The position numbers and the translations under genes were made by a program. DNA of 64,000 bases from Kutzneria buriramensis (GTDB lineage Bacteria > Actinomycetota > Actinomycetes > Mycobacteriales > Pseudonocardiaceae), in the NCBI RefSeq assembly GCF_043575855.1, contig NZ_CP144375.1, positions 248,001-312,000 of the forward strand. Direction: 5' to 3'. Below are positions 33,957 through 42,056 of this stretch, one piece after another. The first letter of the stretch is position 1. Every line of letters begins with the position of its first letter. Below the pieces are notes generated by a model, which saw only the letters and a list, made by a program, of their open reading frames with translations, was not told the DNA's origin and did not search any database.

Positions 33957-34694
33957 ATGTCGACGAACTTGTTGCTGGAACAGATGGAGACCTGCCGCAC
34001 CGCCATTCTGAGCGCAGTGGGTCGCGCGGATCGCGTTGAAGCGGAACGGAAAGCCTTCGATTCCCTCGTGCGTTCTCACCCGGCGGGCGGACCGGAGAAT
34101 CCGGGTTCTCGAACTCGTTGGCATCTCGGATCCTCGACGCTGACCGACGACACGGGAGCCGTTCTCGGCTATACCGTGTCCCTGGCCTGGGTGACGGCGG
34201 GCGTCGTGACCAATGCGGTGGTGTACGTCTCGACGACCGGAGTGGTGCACAGCACGTCACTGAGCACCAGGTCGGTTCCGCGCCACGAGGAAGAGGCGGA
34301 ATCCGGCCCAGCGAAGAGCAAGTGGGCTCAGAACGTGAATTGGTCGGCGCCTGCCGACGAACGGCTGGACGCGGTCAAGGAGGCGTTGGCCGATTCCGGC
34401 TACCGCATGATCCCGACCGGGTCGGAAGTTCTGGCCCTGCTCGACGTGGCCGAGGGCCGATCGGCCGGCTTCCTGGGCCTGGTGGCCGATCCGGCGGCGA
34501 GGATGGCCGCATCGCTGCTGATCTCCGAGGCGCACGGCCAGGTCAGCGACTGGTCGGGCCGATATCCAGCCCTGGGCGACGACACGCTCGTGGCCGGCTC
34601 CCATTTCACGCACTATCACCGTTTCGCCCGGCTCCTGGCCGGCGCCGATCGGGCGGCGGCGACCGACGCGCAGGAGGTGTCGCGCCATGCGTGA
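33957..34694 (+). CDS. Hypothetical protein, first gene of the plus-strand biosynthetic operon
   Basis: 245 residues from the ATG at 33957, preceded by a run of G (ribosome site); the open frame extends to 33813 without a better start. I do not recognise the family. Visible are an N-terminal helix (MSTNLLLEQMETCRTAILSA), a hydrophobic beta-rich middle (GYTVSLAWVTAGVVTNAVVY), an Ala-rich helical stretch and a C-terminal THYHRFARLL. There is no signal peptide and no clear membrane segment. The stop overlaps the GT11 gene by eight bases, so it is part of the pathway, perhaps an accessory or substrate-binding protein. Confidence 0.65.
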   Translation: MSTNLLLEQMETCRTAILSAVGRADRVEAERKAFDSLVRSHPAGGPENPGSRTRWHLGSSTLTDDTGAVLGYTVSLAWVTAGVVTNAVVYVSTTGVVHSTSLSTRSVPRHEEEAESGPAKSKWAQNVNWSAPADERLDAVKEALADSGYRMIPTGSEVLALLDVAEGRSAGFLGLVADPAARMAASLLISEAHGQVSDWSGRYPALGDDTLVAGSHFTHYHRFARLLAGADRAAATDAQEVSRHA

Positions 34695-35436
34695 ACGCGC
34701 GGTCACGTTCTCCACGCTGGGACTCGAAGGAAGGCTCGGAAACCAGCTGTGGCAGATAGCCGCGGTGATCGGCCGCTCGCTGGAACGCGGCCTGCCGATA
34801 CGACTGCCACCATGGGCGTACGCCGACGCCTTCAGCCTTCCGAGCTCATGGTTCGCACTGCCGGGGCAGGACGATGTCGAGGTCTACGATCTCGTGGACT
34901 ATCTGGTGCCGGCCAACAAGTTCGTGATGCAGGACATCCGACTGTGGTGGCGGTTCGAGCAGCAGGTCAGGGAGTATCTGACGCCGGCCAAGCATGTCCT
35001 GGATGAGGTCGACGCCCTCTACGGCGACGTTCTCGAACGGGGCGACGTGACGGCCGTCCACGTCCGGCGCGGCGACTACCTCCACTACCCGCACGTCTAC
35101 CCCCTGCCCACGGCCGACTACTACCGCACGGCGATCGAACGGTTCGGATCGTCGAACATCATCGTCTTCACCGACGACCCGGAGTGGGTGTCGAGCAACC
35201 TGACCTTCCTCGAAGGCGCGCGGATGACCTGCTGGCCCGCCGCCTTCCTCGATCTCGCGTGCATGACCCGGTGCAGCCGGCTCGTCATCGCCAACTCGTC
35301 GTTCTCCTGGTGGGGAGCCTTCCTCTCCGGCTCGACCGAGATCGTCCGCCCGCGCTACTGGTACACGCCCGAGATACACGCCCGGGACCCCGCCCTGGTC
35401 TGGCTGGTCCCGGACCACTGGACGCCGGGTGACTGA
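34687..35436 (+). CDS. GT11-family (alpha-1,2-fucosyltransferase-like) glycosyltransferase
   Basis: 249 residues with all GT11 hallmarks: the N-terminal EGRLGNQLWQIAA (donor loop), VHVRRGDYLHYP (residues 124-135, the HxRRxDY motif) and the C-terminal IANSSFSWWGAFLS. GT11 enzymes use GDP-6-deoxyhexoses, normally GDP-L-fucose. The genes for a GDP-deoxysugar follow directly, so this enzyme probably transfers that sugar to the metabolite or to a carrier. Such genes are usual in surface polysaccharide clusters and rare in small-molecule clusters. Confidence 0.85.
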   Translation: MRERAVTFSTLGLEGRLGNQLWQIAAVIGRSLERGLPIRLPPWAYADAFSLPSSWFALPGQDDVEVYDLVDYLVPANKFVMQDIRLWWRFEQQVREYLTPAKHVLDEVDALYGDVLERGDVTAVHVRRGDYLHYPHVYPLPTADYYRTAIERFGSSNIIVFTDDPEWVSSNLTFLEGARMTCWPAAFLDLACMTRCSRLVIANSSFSWWGAFLSGSTEIVRPRYWYTPEIHARDPALVWLVPDHWTPGD

Positions 35437-35437
35437 C

Positions 35438-36415
35438 ATGACCAAGAAGGCACTGATCACCGGCATCACCGGACAGGACGGCTCGTATCTGGCGGAACTG
35501 CTGCTGGACAAGGGATACGAGGTGCACGGGCTGGTCAGGCGGGCCTCCACCTCCACCCTCGAGCGCGTGGCCCACCTGACCGGAAACCCCGGACTGCGGC
35601 TACACCACGGAGATCTCACCGAGGGCTCCCGGCTCACCGCCCTGCTGCACCGGATCCAGCCCGACGAGGTCTACCACCTCGCCGCCCAGACCGATGTGCG
35701 GGCCAGCTTCGACCAGCCCGAGTTCACCGGCGACGTCACCGGCATGGGGACGACTCGCATCTTGGAGGCGATCCGGCTGATCGGTCTGGACAGCCGGGTT
35801 TATCAGGCGTCCAGCTCGGAGATGTTCGGCGCCTCGCCGCCGCCGCAGAGCGAGCGAACCCCCTTCTGGCCCCGCAGCCCCTACGGCGCGGCGAAGACCT
35901 ACGCGTACTGGGTGGCCAGGAACTACCGGGAGGCCCACGGTTTGTTCGTCGCCAACGGCATCATGTTCAACCACGAGTCGCCGCGGCGGGGCAAGGAATT
36001 CGTCACCCGCAAGATCACGCACGCGGTCGCGCAGATCAAGGCCGGCCACGACCGGAAGCTCTACCTGGGCAACCTCGACGCCGTGCGGGACTGGGGATAC
36101 GCGAAAGAGTACGTCGAGGCGATGTGGCTCATGCTGCAGGCCGAGGAGCCGAGCGACTACGTCGTCGCCACCGGAACCGCTTACACCGTCAGGGAATTCG
36201 CGGAGCAGGCCTTCGGCCACGTCGGGCTGGAGTGGCAGCGGTACGTCCGGTTCGACGACCGCCACCTGCGTCCCACCGAGGTCGACTCGTTGATCGGCGA
36301 CGCATCGAAGGCCGCCGTCGAACTCGGCTGGAAACCGAAGACGCGAATGCCGGAGCTGGCGTCGCTCATGGTCGATGAGGACCTCAGAGCGGTGATCGCG
36401 CAGCGTGCGGAGTGA
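35438..36415 (+). CDS. gmd: GDP-mannose 4,6-dehydratase
   Basis: 325 residues from the ATG at 35438, just past the GT11 stop; a GTG at 35429 overlapping that stop is also possible. Short-chain dehydrogenase features are the NADP loop TGITGQDGSYLAE (9-21), SSSEMFG and catalytic Tyr149/Lys153 in YGAAKTYAYW. NHESPRRGKEFVTRK is diagnostic for Gmd. It makes GDP-4-keto-6-deoxy-D-mannose, the shared precursor of GDP-L-fucose, GDP-D-rhamnose and GDP-perosamine. Two enzymes that could use this product (38214 and 39202) follow. Confidence 0.92.
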   Translation: MTKKALITGITGQDGSYLAELLLDKGYEVHGLVRRASTSTLERVAHLTGNPGLRLHHGDLTEGSRLTALLHRIQPDEVYHLAAQTDVRASFDQPEFTGDVTGMGTTRILEAIRLIGLDSRVYQASSSEMFGASPPPQSERTPFWPRSPYGAAKTYAYWVARNYREAHGLFVANGIMFNHESPRRGKEFVTRKITHAVAQIKAGHDRKLYLGNLDAVRDWGYAKEYVEAMWLMLQAEEPSDYVVATGTAYTVREFAEQAFGHVGLEWQRYVRFDDRHLRPTEVDSLIGDASKAAVELGWKPKTRMPELASLMVDEDLRAVIAQRAE

Positions 36416-36458
36416 ACGGACGGACAGGCAAGCCGACACCGGCGGAGGAATGATCGGC

Positions 36459-36710
36459 GTGAGCACGGAGAAACTGGATACGCGACTGGAAGACATCGTG
36501 CGCGAGCACTGTCCCGATCTCGAACCCCACGTCGCCCTTGATCCAGACGACAACCTCGCGGACCTGGGCCTGAACTCGGTGGGCACGATCGGCATCCTCG
36601 TCGCCGTGGAGGAGGCTTTCAGCGTCTCCCTGTCCGACGAGGACATGTCGTTCGAAACCTTCAGCAGCGTCAGCAGCCTGCGGCGCACGGTCCTGAAGTA
36701 CCTCACGTAG
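36459..36710 (+). CDS. Acyl/peptidyl carrier protein 1
   Basis: 83 residues. The phosphopantetheine site is Ser40 in LADLGLNSVGTIGIL (NSV in place of the usual DSL), followed by a helix EEAFSVSLSDEDM and a C-terminal helix. The GTG at 36459 has a GGAGG site ten bases upstream, while the ATG at 36450 would be only one base from it. It directly precedes the free-standing condensation domain, so the two probably work together. Confidence 0.8.
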   Translation: MSTEKLDTRLEDIVREHCPDLEPHVALDPDDNLADLGLNSVGTIGILVAVEEAFSVSLSDEDMSFETFSSVSSLRRTVLKYLT

Positions 36711-36732
36711 TCCTGTCGCCGCGGGGGAGCGC

Positions 36733-38139
36733 ATGAAAGTCCTGACCAAGCACCGCATTTCCTTCTCGAACCGCAACGCCGGCGTCCAGCAGCTGGGCTG
36801 GGCCCAGGGCGAGATGCTCAGCTACATCCACAGCCGCGGCGACGAGCCGCTGTTGTACATCACCAAGTTCGCCGCGCTGGAGGACGGCGCGGTCGACGTC
36901 CGCGGGGTGCTCGAGGGCATTCGCCTGACCTTCGAGGACAACGACGCCCTGCGGACCCGCTACGTGCTGTGCGAAGGGCAGTGGCGCCAGGAGATCATGG
37001 GCAGCGGCGAGATCATCGTGACCGAGGTGTCCTCCCCCTCGCCCCGGCCCGATCTGGACGAGGTCGCGACCCTGCTGGGGCGCCTGTCCCCCGAGCCCGG
37101 CGAAATCCCGGTGCGGGCGGCGATGGTGACCTTCGAAGGTCGGCCCGTTTACGTGTACCTGGCCGTGCACCACGCTTCCGTGGACAACATGGGCGCGGGG
37201 ATCGCGTGTGAGGAACTCCGCCGCCGGATTCTCGGCCTGGCCACCCTGACGGCGTCGTCGTGGCAGCCGCACGACATCGCCGAGTTCGAGGCGAGCCCGG
37301 CCGGGCGGGCGCTGGCGGAGCGGTCCGACCGGTACCACCGGGTCAAGATCCGGGAGCTGGCCGACTTCGACGCGCCGCCGGCCGATCGGACCACCACCGC
37401 GATGCGGGAGTACCAGCTCCGGTCGCCGGCTGTGGTGGTGGCGGCGCAGCAGATCTCCCGGAGCCTGAACGTGAGTGCGTTCACCGTCACGCTGGCGGCC
37501 TACTGCCTCGCCCTGTCCGCGAGGCTGTCGATGGACCGCTTCCCCCTCGCACTGACCAGCGGGAACAGGTTCAGCCCGAAACTCCGGATGTCCATTGCGA
37601 AACTCGCGCAGTCCTCGAGTATCTCGGTGGACCTCACGTCGTCGACGTTCGAGGATTTCTGTCGGCAGACGAACAACGCCACGCTTCTGGCCTATCGCCA
37701 CGCGGTGTACGACCCGGATCTCAGGGCGGAGCTGTTCCGCGAGGCGGGGGCGGAGCGTGGGAAGGACGTGTTCTTCCCGTATCTCGCCAACTTCCACGTG
37801 ACCACCGTGCTTGAGGACCTCGACCCGGAATCGCGGCGCGACCGGCAGCGTCAGGTCGAGGCCAACCTCGACGTCCGACCCGAGGAACTGAGAAAGCTGC
37901 TGGCCCAAGGGGTCTCCGGCGCCACCCCGTCAGACGAAATTCGCTTCTCCGATCTCTCACTGGACATCTACGAGTTCTCCGAGCAGGCTGACATGCGGCT
38001 GACCACCGACCTGGCGTTCTTCTCCGATGCCGTCCTGCGGAGCCTGCTGCTGACCACCGAGCGGCTCCTGGTCGAGGTGGCCTGCGGCAACGGGAAGGCC
38101 GATATGCGAGGGCTACTCGATTTCTGTCCCACGTTCTGA
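36733..38139 (+). CDS. Free-standing nonribosomal peptide condensation domain
   Basis: 468 residues making one complete condensation domain without adenylation or carrier modules. The catalytic motif HHxxxD is LAVHHASVDNMG (His146, His147, Asp151). Such lone domains join an acyl or aminoacyl chain on one carrier protein to an amine on another, or to a free amine. With no NRPS adenylation domain in the cluster, the amino acid is likely to come from the SerRS-like ligase, which would make an unusual NRPS route. The start ATG follows GGGGGAG. Confidence 0.8.
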   Translation: MKVLTKHRISFSNRNAGVQQLGWAQGEMLSYIHSRGDEPLLYITKFAALEDGAVDVRGVLEGIRLTFEDNDALRTRYVLCEGQWRQEIMGSGEIIVTEVSSPSPRPDLDEVATLLGRLSPEPGEIPVRAAMVTFEGRPVYVYLAVHHASVDNMGAGIACEELRRRILGLATLTASSWQPHDIAEFEASPAGRALAERSDRYHRVKIRELADFDAPPADRTTTAMREYQLRSPAVVVAAQQISRSLNVSAFTVTLAAYCLALSARLSMDRFPLALTSGNRFSPKLRMSIAKLAQSSSISVDLTSSTFEDFCRQTNNATLLAYRHAVYDPDLRAELFREAGAERGKDVFFPYLANFHVTTVLEDLDPESRRDRQRQVEANLDVRPEELRKLLAQGVSGATPSDEIRFSDLSLDIYEFSEQADMRLTTDLAFFSDAVLRSLLLTTERLLVEVACGNGKADMRGLLDFCPTF

Positions 38140-38213
38140 GAACCGCCGCGCCCAGGCGCGGTTCCGTCCCGCGACCGGGCGACGCCGGTCGTGACCACGA
38201 AGGGGGCACCTGA

Positions 38214-39209
38214 ATGACTGCCGACCAGGGCGCTCGCGCTCGTCCGGCGAGCGAGGTGATATTTCCGTTGGCCGGCCGACGGGTCTGGGTCGCCGGACAT
38301 CGGGGAATGGTGGGGTCGGCGCTCGTGCGGCGGCTCGCCGACAGCAACGTGGAGCTGGTCACCATGAGCCGGGACGAGCTCGACCTGCGCGACAGCGAGG
38401 CGACGCTGCGGTGGGTGCGGGACGTCGCGCCGGAGATGGTCTTCATCGCGGCCGGCCGGGTCGGCGGGATCGACGCGAACTCCCGTTTCCCCGCGGATTT
38501 CATCGCCGACAACCTGGCCATCAACACGTCGATCATCTCCGCGGCGGTCCGGACCGGCGTGCCGAAGCTGATGGTGCTGGGCTCCTCCTGCATCTACCCC
38601 AAGCACGCGGCGCAGCCGATGCGCGAGGACTCGCTGCTCACCGGCGCGATCGAGCCGACGAACGTCTGGTACGCGATCGCGAAGATCTCCGCGCTGAAGC
38701 TGGCCGAGGCCTACCGCCGCCAGCACGGCCACGACTTCATCTCGGCCATGCCGACGAACCTGTTCGGGCCCAACGACAACTTCGACGAGGGGCGCGGGCA
38801 CGTCATCCCGGCGCTGATGTCGAAGGCGCGGCACGCCGTCGAGTCCGGGGCCGACTCGCTCGAGGTCTGGGGCTCCGGTGCCCCGCTGCGCGAGTTCCTG
38901 CACGTGGACGACTGCGCCGATGCGTTGGTGCACCTCGCGGAGCGCTACTCCGACGCCGAGACGATCAACGTCGGGAGCGGGTCCGAGGTCTCGATTCGGG
39001 AGCTCACCGAGAAGATCTGCGCGATCAGCGGATTCGAGGGCGAACTGCGTTTCGACGCCACGCGTCCGGACGGCGCGCCGCGCAAACTGGTCGACTCCAG
39101 CCGGATCAGGGCATCGGGCTGGTCGCCTCGGGTCGGGTTGGACGAGGGGCTCCGTACCACCTACCAGTGGTTCCTGGAGGCTCGGCGAGGGCTGGTCGAG
39201 CATGTCTGA
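38214..39209 (+). CDS. fcl: GDP-L-fucose synthase-like epimerase/reductase
   Basis: 331 residues with a short N-terminal extension. The nucleotide loop is VAGHRGMVGSALVRR (26-40), and the catalytic SSCIYPK and Tyr153/Lys157 (WYAIAKISALK) fit Fcl/WcaG enzymes, as do FGPNDNFDEGRGHVIPAL and REFLHVDDCADA. It converts GDP-4-keto-6-deoxymannose to GDP-L-fucose. The stop overlaps the aminotransferase gene by eight bases. The presence of both this and an aminotransferase leaves the final sugar uncertain. Confidence 0.88.
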   Translation: MTADQGARARPASEVIFPLAGRRVWVAGHRGMVGSALVRRLADSNVELVTMSRDELDLRDSEATLRWVRDVAPEMVFIAAGRVGGIDANSRFPADFIADNLAINTSIISAAVRTGVPKLMVLGSSCIYPKHAAQPMREDSLLTGAIEPTNVWYAIAKISALKLAEAYRRQHGHDFISAMPTNLFGPNDNFDEGRGHVIPALMSKARHAVESGADSLEVWGSGAPLREFLHVDDCADALVHLAERYSDAETINVGSGSEVSIRELTEKICAISGFEGELRFDATRPDGAPRKLVDSSRIRASGWSPRVGLDEGLRTTYQWFLEARRGLVEHV

Positions 39210-40326
39210 CGGCTGGATCCGGCAGGTGTCGCCGATGATCGGCGACGAGGAAGCCCTTGCCGTGCAACAGGTCGTGGCGTCGGGCTGGATCACCGAGGGC
39301 CCCGAGTCCAGAGCGTTCGTGGCGGAGCTGAAGGAGTGCGTCGGCTCCCGGTTCGCGGTCCTCGCGCCGAACGGAACCCTGGCCCTGGCGTTGGGATTGC
39401 TGGCGCTCGACATCGGCCCGGGCGACGAGGTGCTGGTGCCGGACATGACGTTCGTCGGCTCCGCCTCGGCGGTGGTGCTGACCGGCGCCAAGCCGGTGTT
39501 CGTCGACGTCGAGCCCGTGACGTTCCAGATCGACATGGCGGACGCCGAACGGCGGCTGACGCCGGCCACGAAGGCCGTCATGCCCGTGCACCTCTACGGC
39601 ACGGCGTGCGACATGGCCGCCGTGTCGGCGTTCGCCGACCGGCACGGGCTGCAGGTCATCGAGGACGCCGCCCAGAGCATGGGCGTGCGCTTCCGGGGTC
39701 AGCACGTCGGCACTTTCGGCGATGTGGGCTGCTTCTCCTTCTTCGCCGACAAGACGATCACCACTGGCGAGGGTGGCTTCGTCACGTGTCAGGACGAGGG
39801 CGTCTACGAGCGGCTACGCCTGCTGCGCAACCAGGGCCGCATGAACAGCGGGACGTTCATCCACCCCAGCGTGGGCTTCAACCTCCGCATCACCGACATG
39901 CAGGCCGCGCTTGGCCGCGTGCAGCTGCGCAAGCTGGGGTTGATCATCGAGCGGAAGCTGGAACTCCTTGCTGCGTACCGCGAAGCCCTCAGCGGCGTTC
40001 GCGGCGTCCGAGTCCTGGGTGCGGCGGAAGGGGCCAACCACGTCCCGTTCCGCTGCGCGATCGTCGTGGACGACGCGGCGGCGTTCATCGAGCACCTGTC
40101 GTCGCACCAGATCGAGCCGAGGACGTTCTTCTACCCGCTGCACCTCCAGCCCGCGTTCGCGTCGTTGCGCGGCCCCGACGATCACGGCTTCCCGAACGCC
40201 GTGGCCGGCTACGAGGGCGGCATCTGCCTCCCACTCCACAGTGCGCTCACGGTCGACGACGTGTCGCGAATCGCGAGGGCCATCCGCGATCACCAGGAGG
40301 CTGCGCGGGAAATAGGGACGCCCTGA
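39202..40326 (+). CDS. DegT/DnrJ/EryC1 sugar aminotransferase, GDP-perosamine synthase-like
   Basis: 374 residues from the ATG at 39202. PLP-binding features are LAPNGTLALALGLLAL, HLYGTACDM, Asp155 in EDAAQSMGV and the internal aldimine Lys184 in CFSFFADKTITTGEGG. The last resembles GDP-perosamine synthases (SFFGNKTITTGEGG) more than TDP-sugar enzymes. It would add an amino group at C4 of GDP-4-keto-6-deoxymannose, competing with the fucose synthase-like enzyme for the same ketosugar, unless it acts on another ketone. Confidence 0.85.
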   Translation: MSDGWIRQVSPMIGDEEALAVQQVVASGWITEGPESRAFVAELKECVGSRFAVLAPNGTLALALGLLALDIGPGDEVLVPDMTFVGSASAVVLTGAKPVFVDVEPVTFQIDMADAERRLTPATKAVMPVHLYGTACDMAAVSAFADRHGLQVIEDAAQSMGVRFRGQHVGTFGDVGCFSFFADKTITTGEGGFVTCQDEGVYERLRLLRNQGRMNSGTFIHPSVGFNLRITDMQAALGRVQLRKLGLIIERKLELLAAYREALSGVRGVRVLGAAEGANHVPFRCAIVVDDAAAFIEHLSSHQIEPRTFFYPLHLQPAFASLRGPDDHGFPNAVAGYEGGICLPLHSALTVDDVSRIARAIRDHQEAAREIGTP

Positions 40327-40381
40327 GGTCTGCCTGCCGACCGTCTGTCGATGCCGTCAAGGTTCCGTGAAACGAGGAAAC

Positions 40382-40615
40382 GTGGATGCCCGATTTTCTG
40401 ACCTCATCAAGTCGGTGGCCGAGCTGCCGGATTCCTTCACCGTGCTCCCGGAGCACGACCTCAAGGCCGACCTGGACATCGACTCGCTGCGGCTGATCGA
40501 CGTCCTGCTCGCGGTGGAGGACGAGTTCGGCGTCGAGCTCGAGGAGGACGCGCTGGCGAGGATCGAGACCGCCGGCGATCTGTACGTCGAGATCGAGAAG
40601 GTAGCCGCGGCGTGA
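40382..40615 (+). CDS. Acyl carrier protein 2
   Basis: 77 residues from the GTG at 40382 (a GTG at 40367 is equally open). The phosphopantetheine site is Ser35 in DLDIDSLRLIDVLL, followed by the acidic helix AVEDEFGVELEED. It overlaps the half-size ketosynthase gene (GTGA) and so belongs to the mini type II ketosynthase set. A canonical FAS/PKS-type carrier, unlike the more diverged carrier 3. Confidence 0.85.
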   Translation: MDARFSDLIKSVAELPDSFTVLPEHDLKADLDIDSLRLIDVLLAVEDEFGVELEEDALARIETAGDLYVEIEKVAAA

Positions 40616-41364
40616 GTGGTCCGCTACCCGCCGAGGTGGGCACGACGCTGACCTTCTCACTCGCGTCCGTCGACCTGCACACCGGCGGGATACCGGCGGA
40701 CTTCGCCGAAGTCGTCCTGTCCAAGGGCGACCGGTTCCGTGACGACTTCACCCGCGTGTGCCTCTACCTCGCGCGGAACAACATCACCGGCGGCACGGAC
40801 GGTGCGCGGGCCACGGTCGTGGTGGGCACCGAGTACGGCAACCTCGACGCGATGCTGCGCTTGCAGCGTGCGGCACTCGCGGGCGAGCGGCGCATCTCCG
40901 CGCAGCAGTTTCCGTATGCCACGACCAGTTCGGCGGCGGTGTACGTCAACATCGAGCATGGCGTCACCGGCGGGAACATCACGCTGAACGCCGGACCGTT
41001 GACACCGGTCGTGGCCCTGTTGCAGGGGGCGCTGCACGTCAACGCCGACGATGACGCGGTCGCGTACGTGCTCGTCGGCGACACCTACTGTTCTGAGGCG
41101 CTCGACGATGTCCGAAAGAAGGCGGGCGATCGCACCGTCACCCCCGGCGTCCTGTGGACGGAACTGCGCAGCGGCGCCGACTACGAGGCCGTTTTCGAGT
41201 TCACCCCGGCCCTCGGGCCCGCGGCCGCCGACGAGTGGAACGGCGCGCTGACCGCTCACCGGTTCCTGGCGGCGGCCGGCGCGCTCGAACGTGGAGACAC
41301 CGAGACGCTGGCGTTGTCCTCCGGCGAGCGTGCCGCGTCGGTGACCGTCAGGCGGCTGACGTGA
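40612..41364 (+). CDS. Half-size ketosynthase-like protein without catalytic Cys (chain-length-factor-like)
   Basis: 250 residues resembling only the N-terminal half of a ketoacyl synthase (Ketoacyl-synt_2 type). VVGTEYGNLDAMLRL, FPYATTSSAAVYVNIEH and the nucleophile region GNITLNAGPLTPVVALLQGA are visible. The expected Cys (about residue 127) is missing; Asn-Ala-Gly stands there. Such proteins occur in aryl polyene and related type II systems together with a full ketosynthase and a FabZ-like dehydratase, as they do here. It probably pairs with the ketosynthase at 42053 as a non-catalytic partner. Confidence 0.65.
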   Translation: MSGPLPAEVGTTLTFSLASVDLHTGGIPADFAEVVLSKGDRFRDDFTRVCLYLARNNITGGTDGARATVVVGTEYGNLDAMLRLQRAALAGERRISAQQFPYATTSSAAVYVNIEHGVTGGNITLNAGPLTPVVALLQGALHVNADDDAVAYVLVGDTYCSEALDDVRKKAGDRTVTPGVLWTELRSGADYEAVFEFTPALGPAAADEWNGALTAHRFLAAAGALERGDTETLALSSGERAASVTVRRLT

Positions 41365-42056
41365 CCGCCGCCGTCCGCAAGCTCGACCCGGACCTGGAGC
41401 TTTTCCGCCACCACTTCCCGGGTTTCGGGGTCGTGCCTGGCGTGGTGCTGCTTGCCGAGTATCTAGGTGCGGCCGGCCGATCCGGCGCCGTGTCGCTCAG
41501 CAACGTGCGCTTCTCCCGGTTCGTGCCCGGTGGCGCGGAGTTCCGGTTCGACACCAGCGGCGCCGATATCACCGTCGCCGCGGACGACCAGGTGTGCTGC
41601 CGGTTCACCGACGGCCCACCCGCGCCGATCGAGATCGAACGCTGCGAGCGGGACCTGCCTCTGGTCGAGGTCGCGCCGCTGCGCGCGCCAGCGGTCTGGT
41701 TCCTGCCCGAGCAGATCGGGCTGGCTGACCGGGTGGCGCGCTGCGAGGTCGACCTCGCAGCGGTCGCCGCGCGGTTCCCGTATCTGCGCGACCTCACGCA
41801 CTGGCCGTTGTTCGTGCTGGTGGAGTGCATCGGCAACCTGGCTCTCGCGCTCGCGGGCGCCACCGGCCGATATGTGTTCGCCCAGTTCGAGAACGTCACC
41901 CACCGCCTGGGGGACATCCACGCGGGCACGGTGACCGTCGAGGCGAGGTTGCGGCGCAGCGGATCGATCCTCGTCTGGGAGGGCAGCGCACGCAACGGCG
42001 ACGACGTGATCCTCGGGCTGCGCCGAGGAGTGTCGACCTTGTTGGAGGAGAGATGA
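41361..42056 (+). CDS. Hotdog-fold FabZ-like 3-hydroxyacyl carrier protein dehydratase
   Basis: 231 residues from the GTG at 41361 (GTGA overlap). The opening FRHHFPGFGVVPGVVLLAEY matches the FabZ motif with catalytic His18. The second half (about 120-231; LPEQIGLADRVARCEVDL, NVTHRLGDIHAGTVTVEARL) looks like a second hotdog repeat, so the chain may be a double-hotdog. It would dehydrate a carrier-bound 3-hydroxyacyl chain. No ketoreductase is encoded in the visible cluster, so that activity must come from elsewhere. Confidence 0.7.
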   Translation: MTAAVRKLDPDLELFRHHFPGFGVVPGVVLLAEYLGAAGRSGAVSLSNVRFSRFVPGGAEFRFDTSGADITVAADDQVCCRFTDGPPAPIEIERCERDLPLVEVAPLRAPAVWFLPEQIGLADRVARCEVDLAAVAARFPYLRDLTHWPLFVLVECIGNLALALAGATGRYVFAQFENVTHRLGDIHAGTVTVEARLRRSGSILVWEGSARNGDDVILGLRRGVSTLLEER

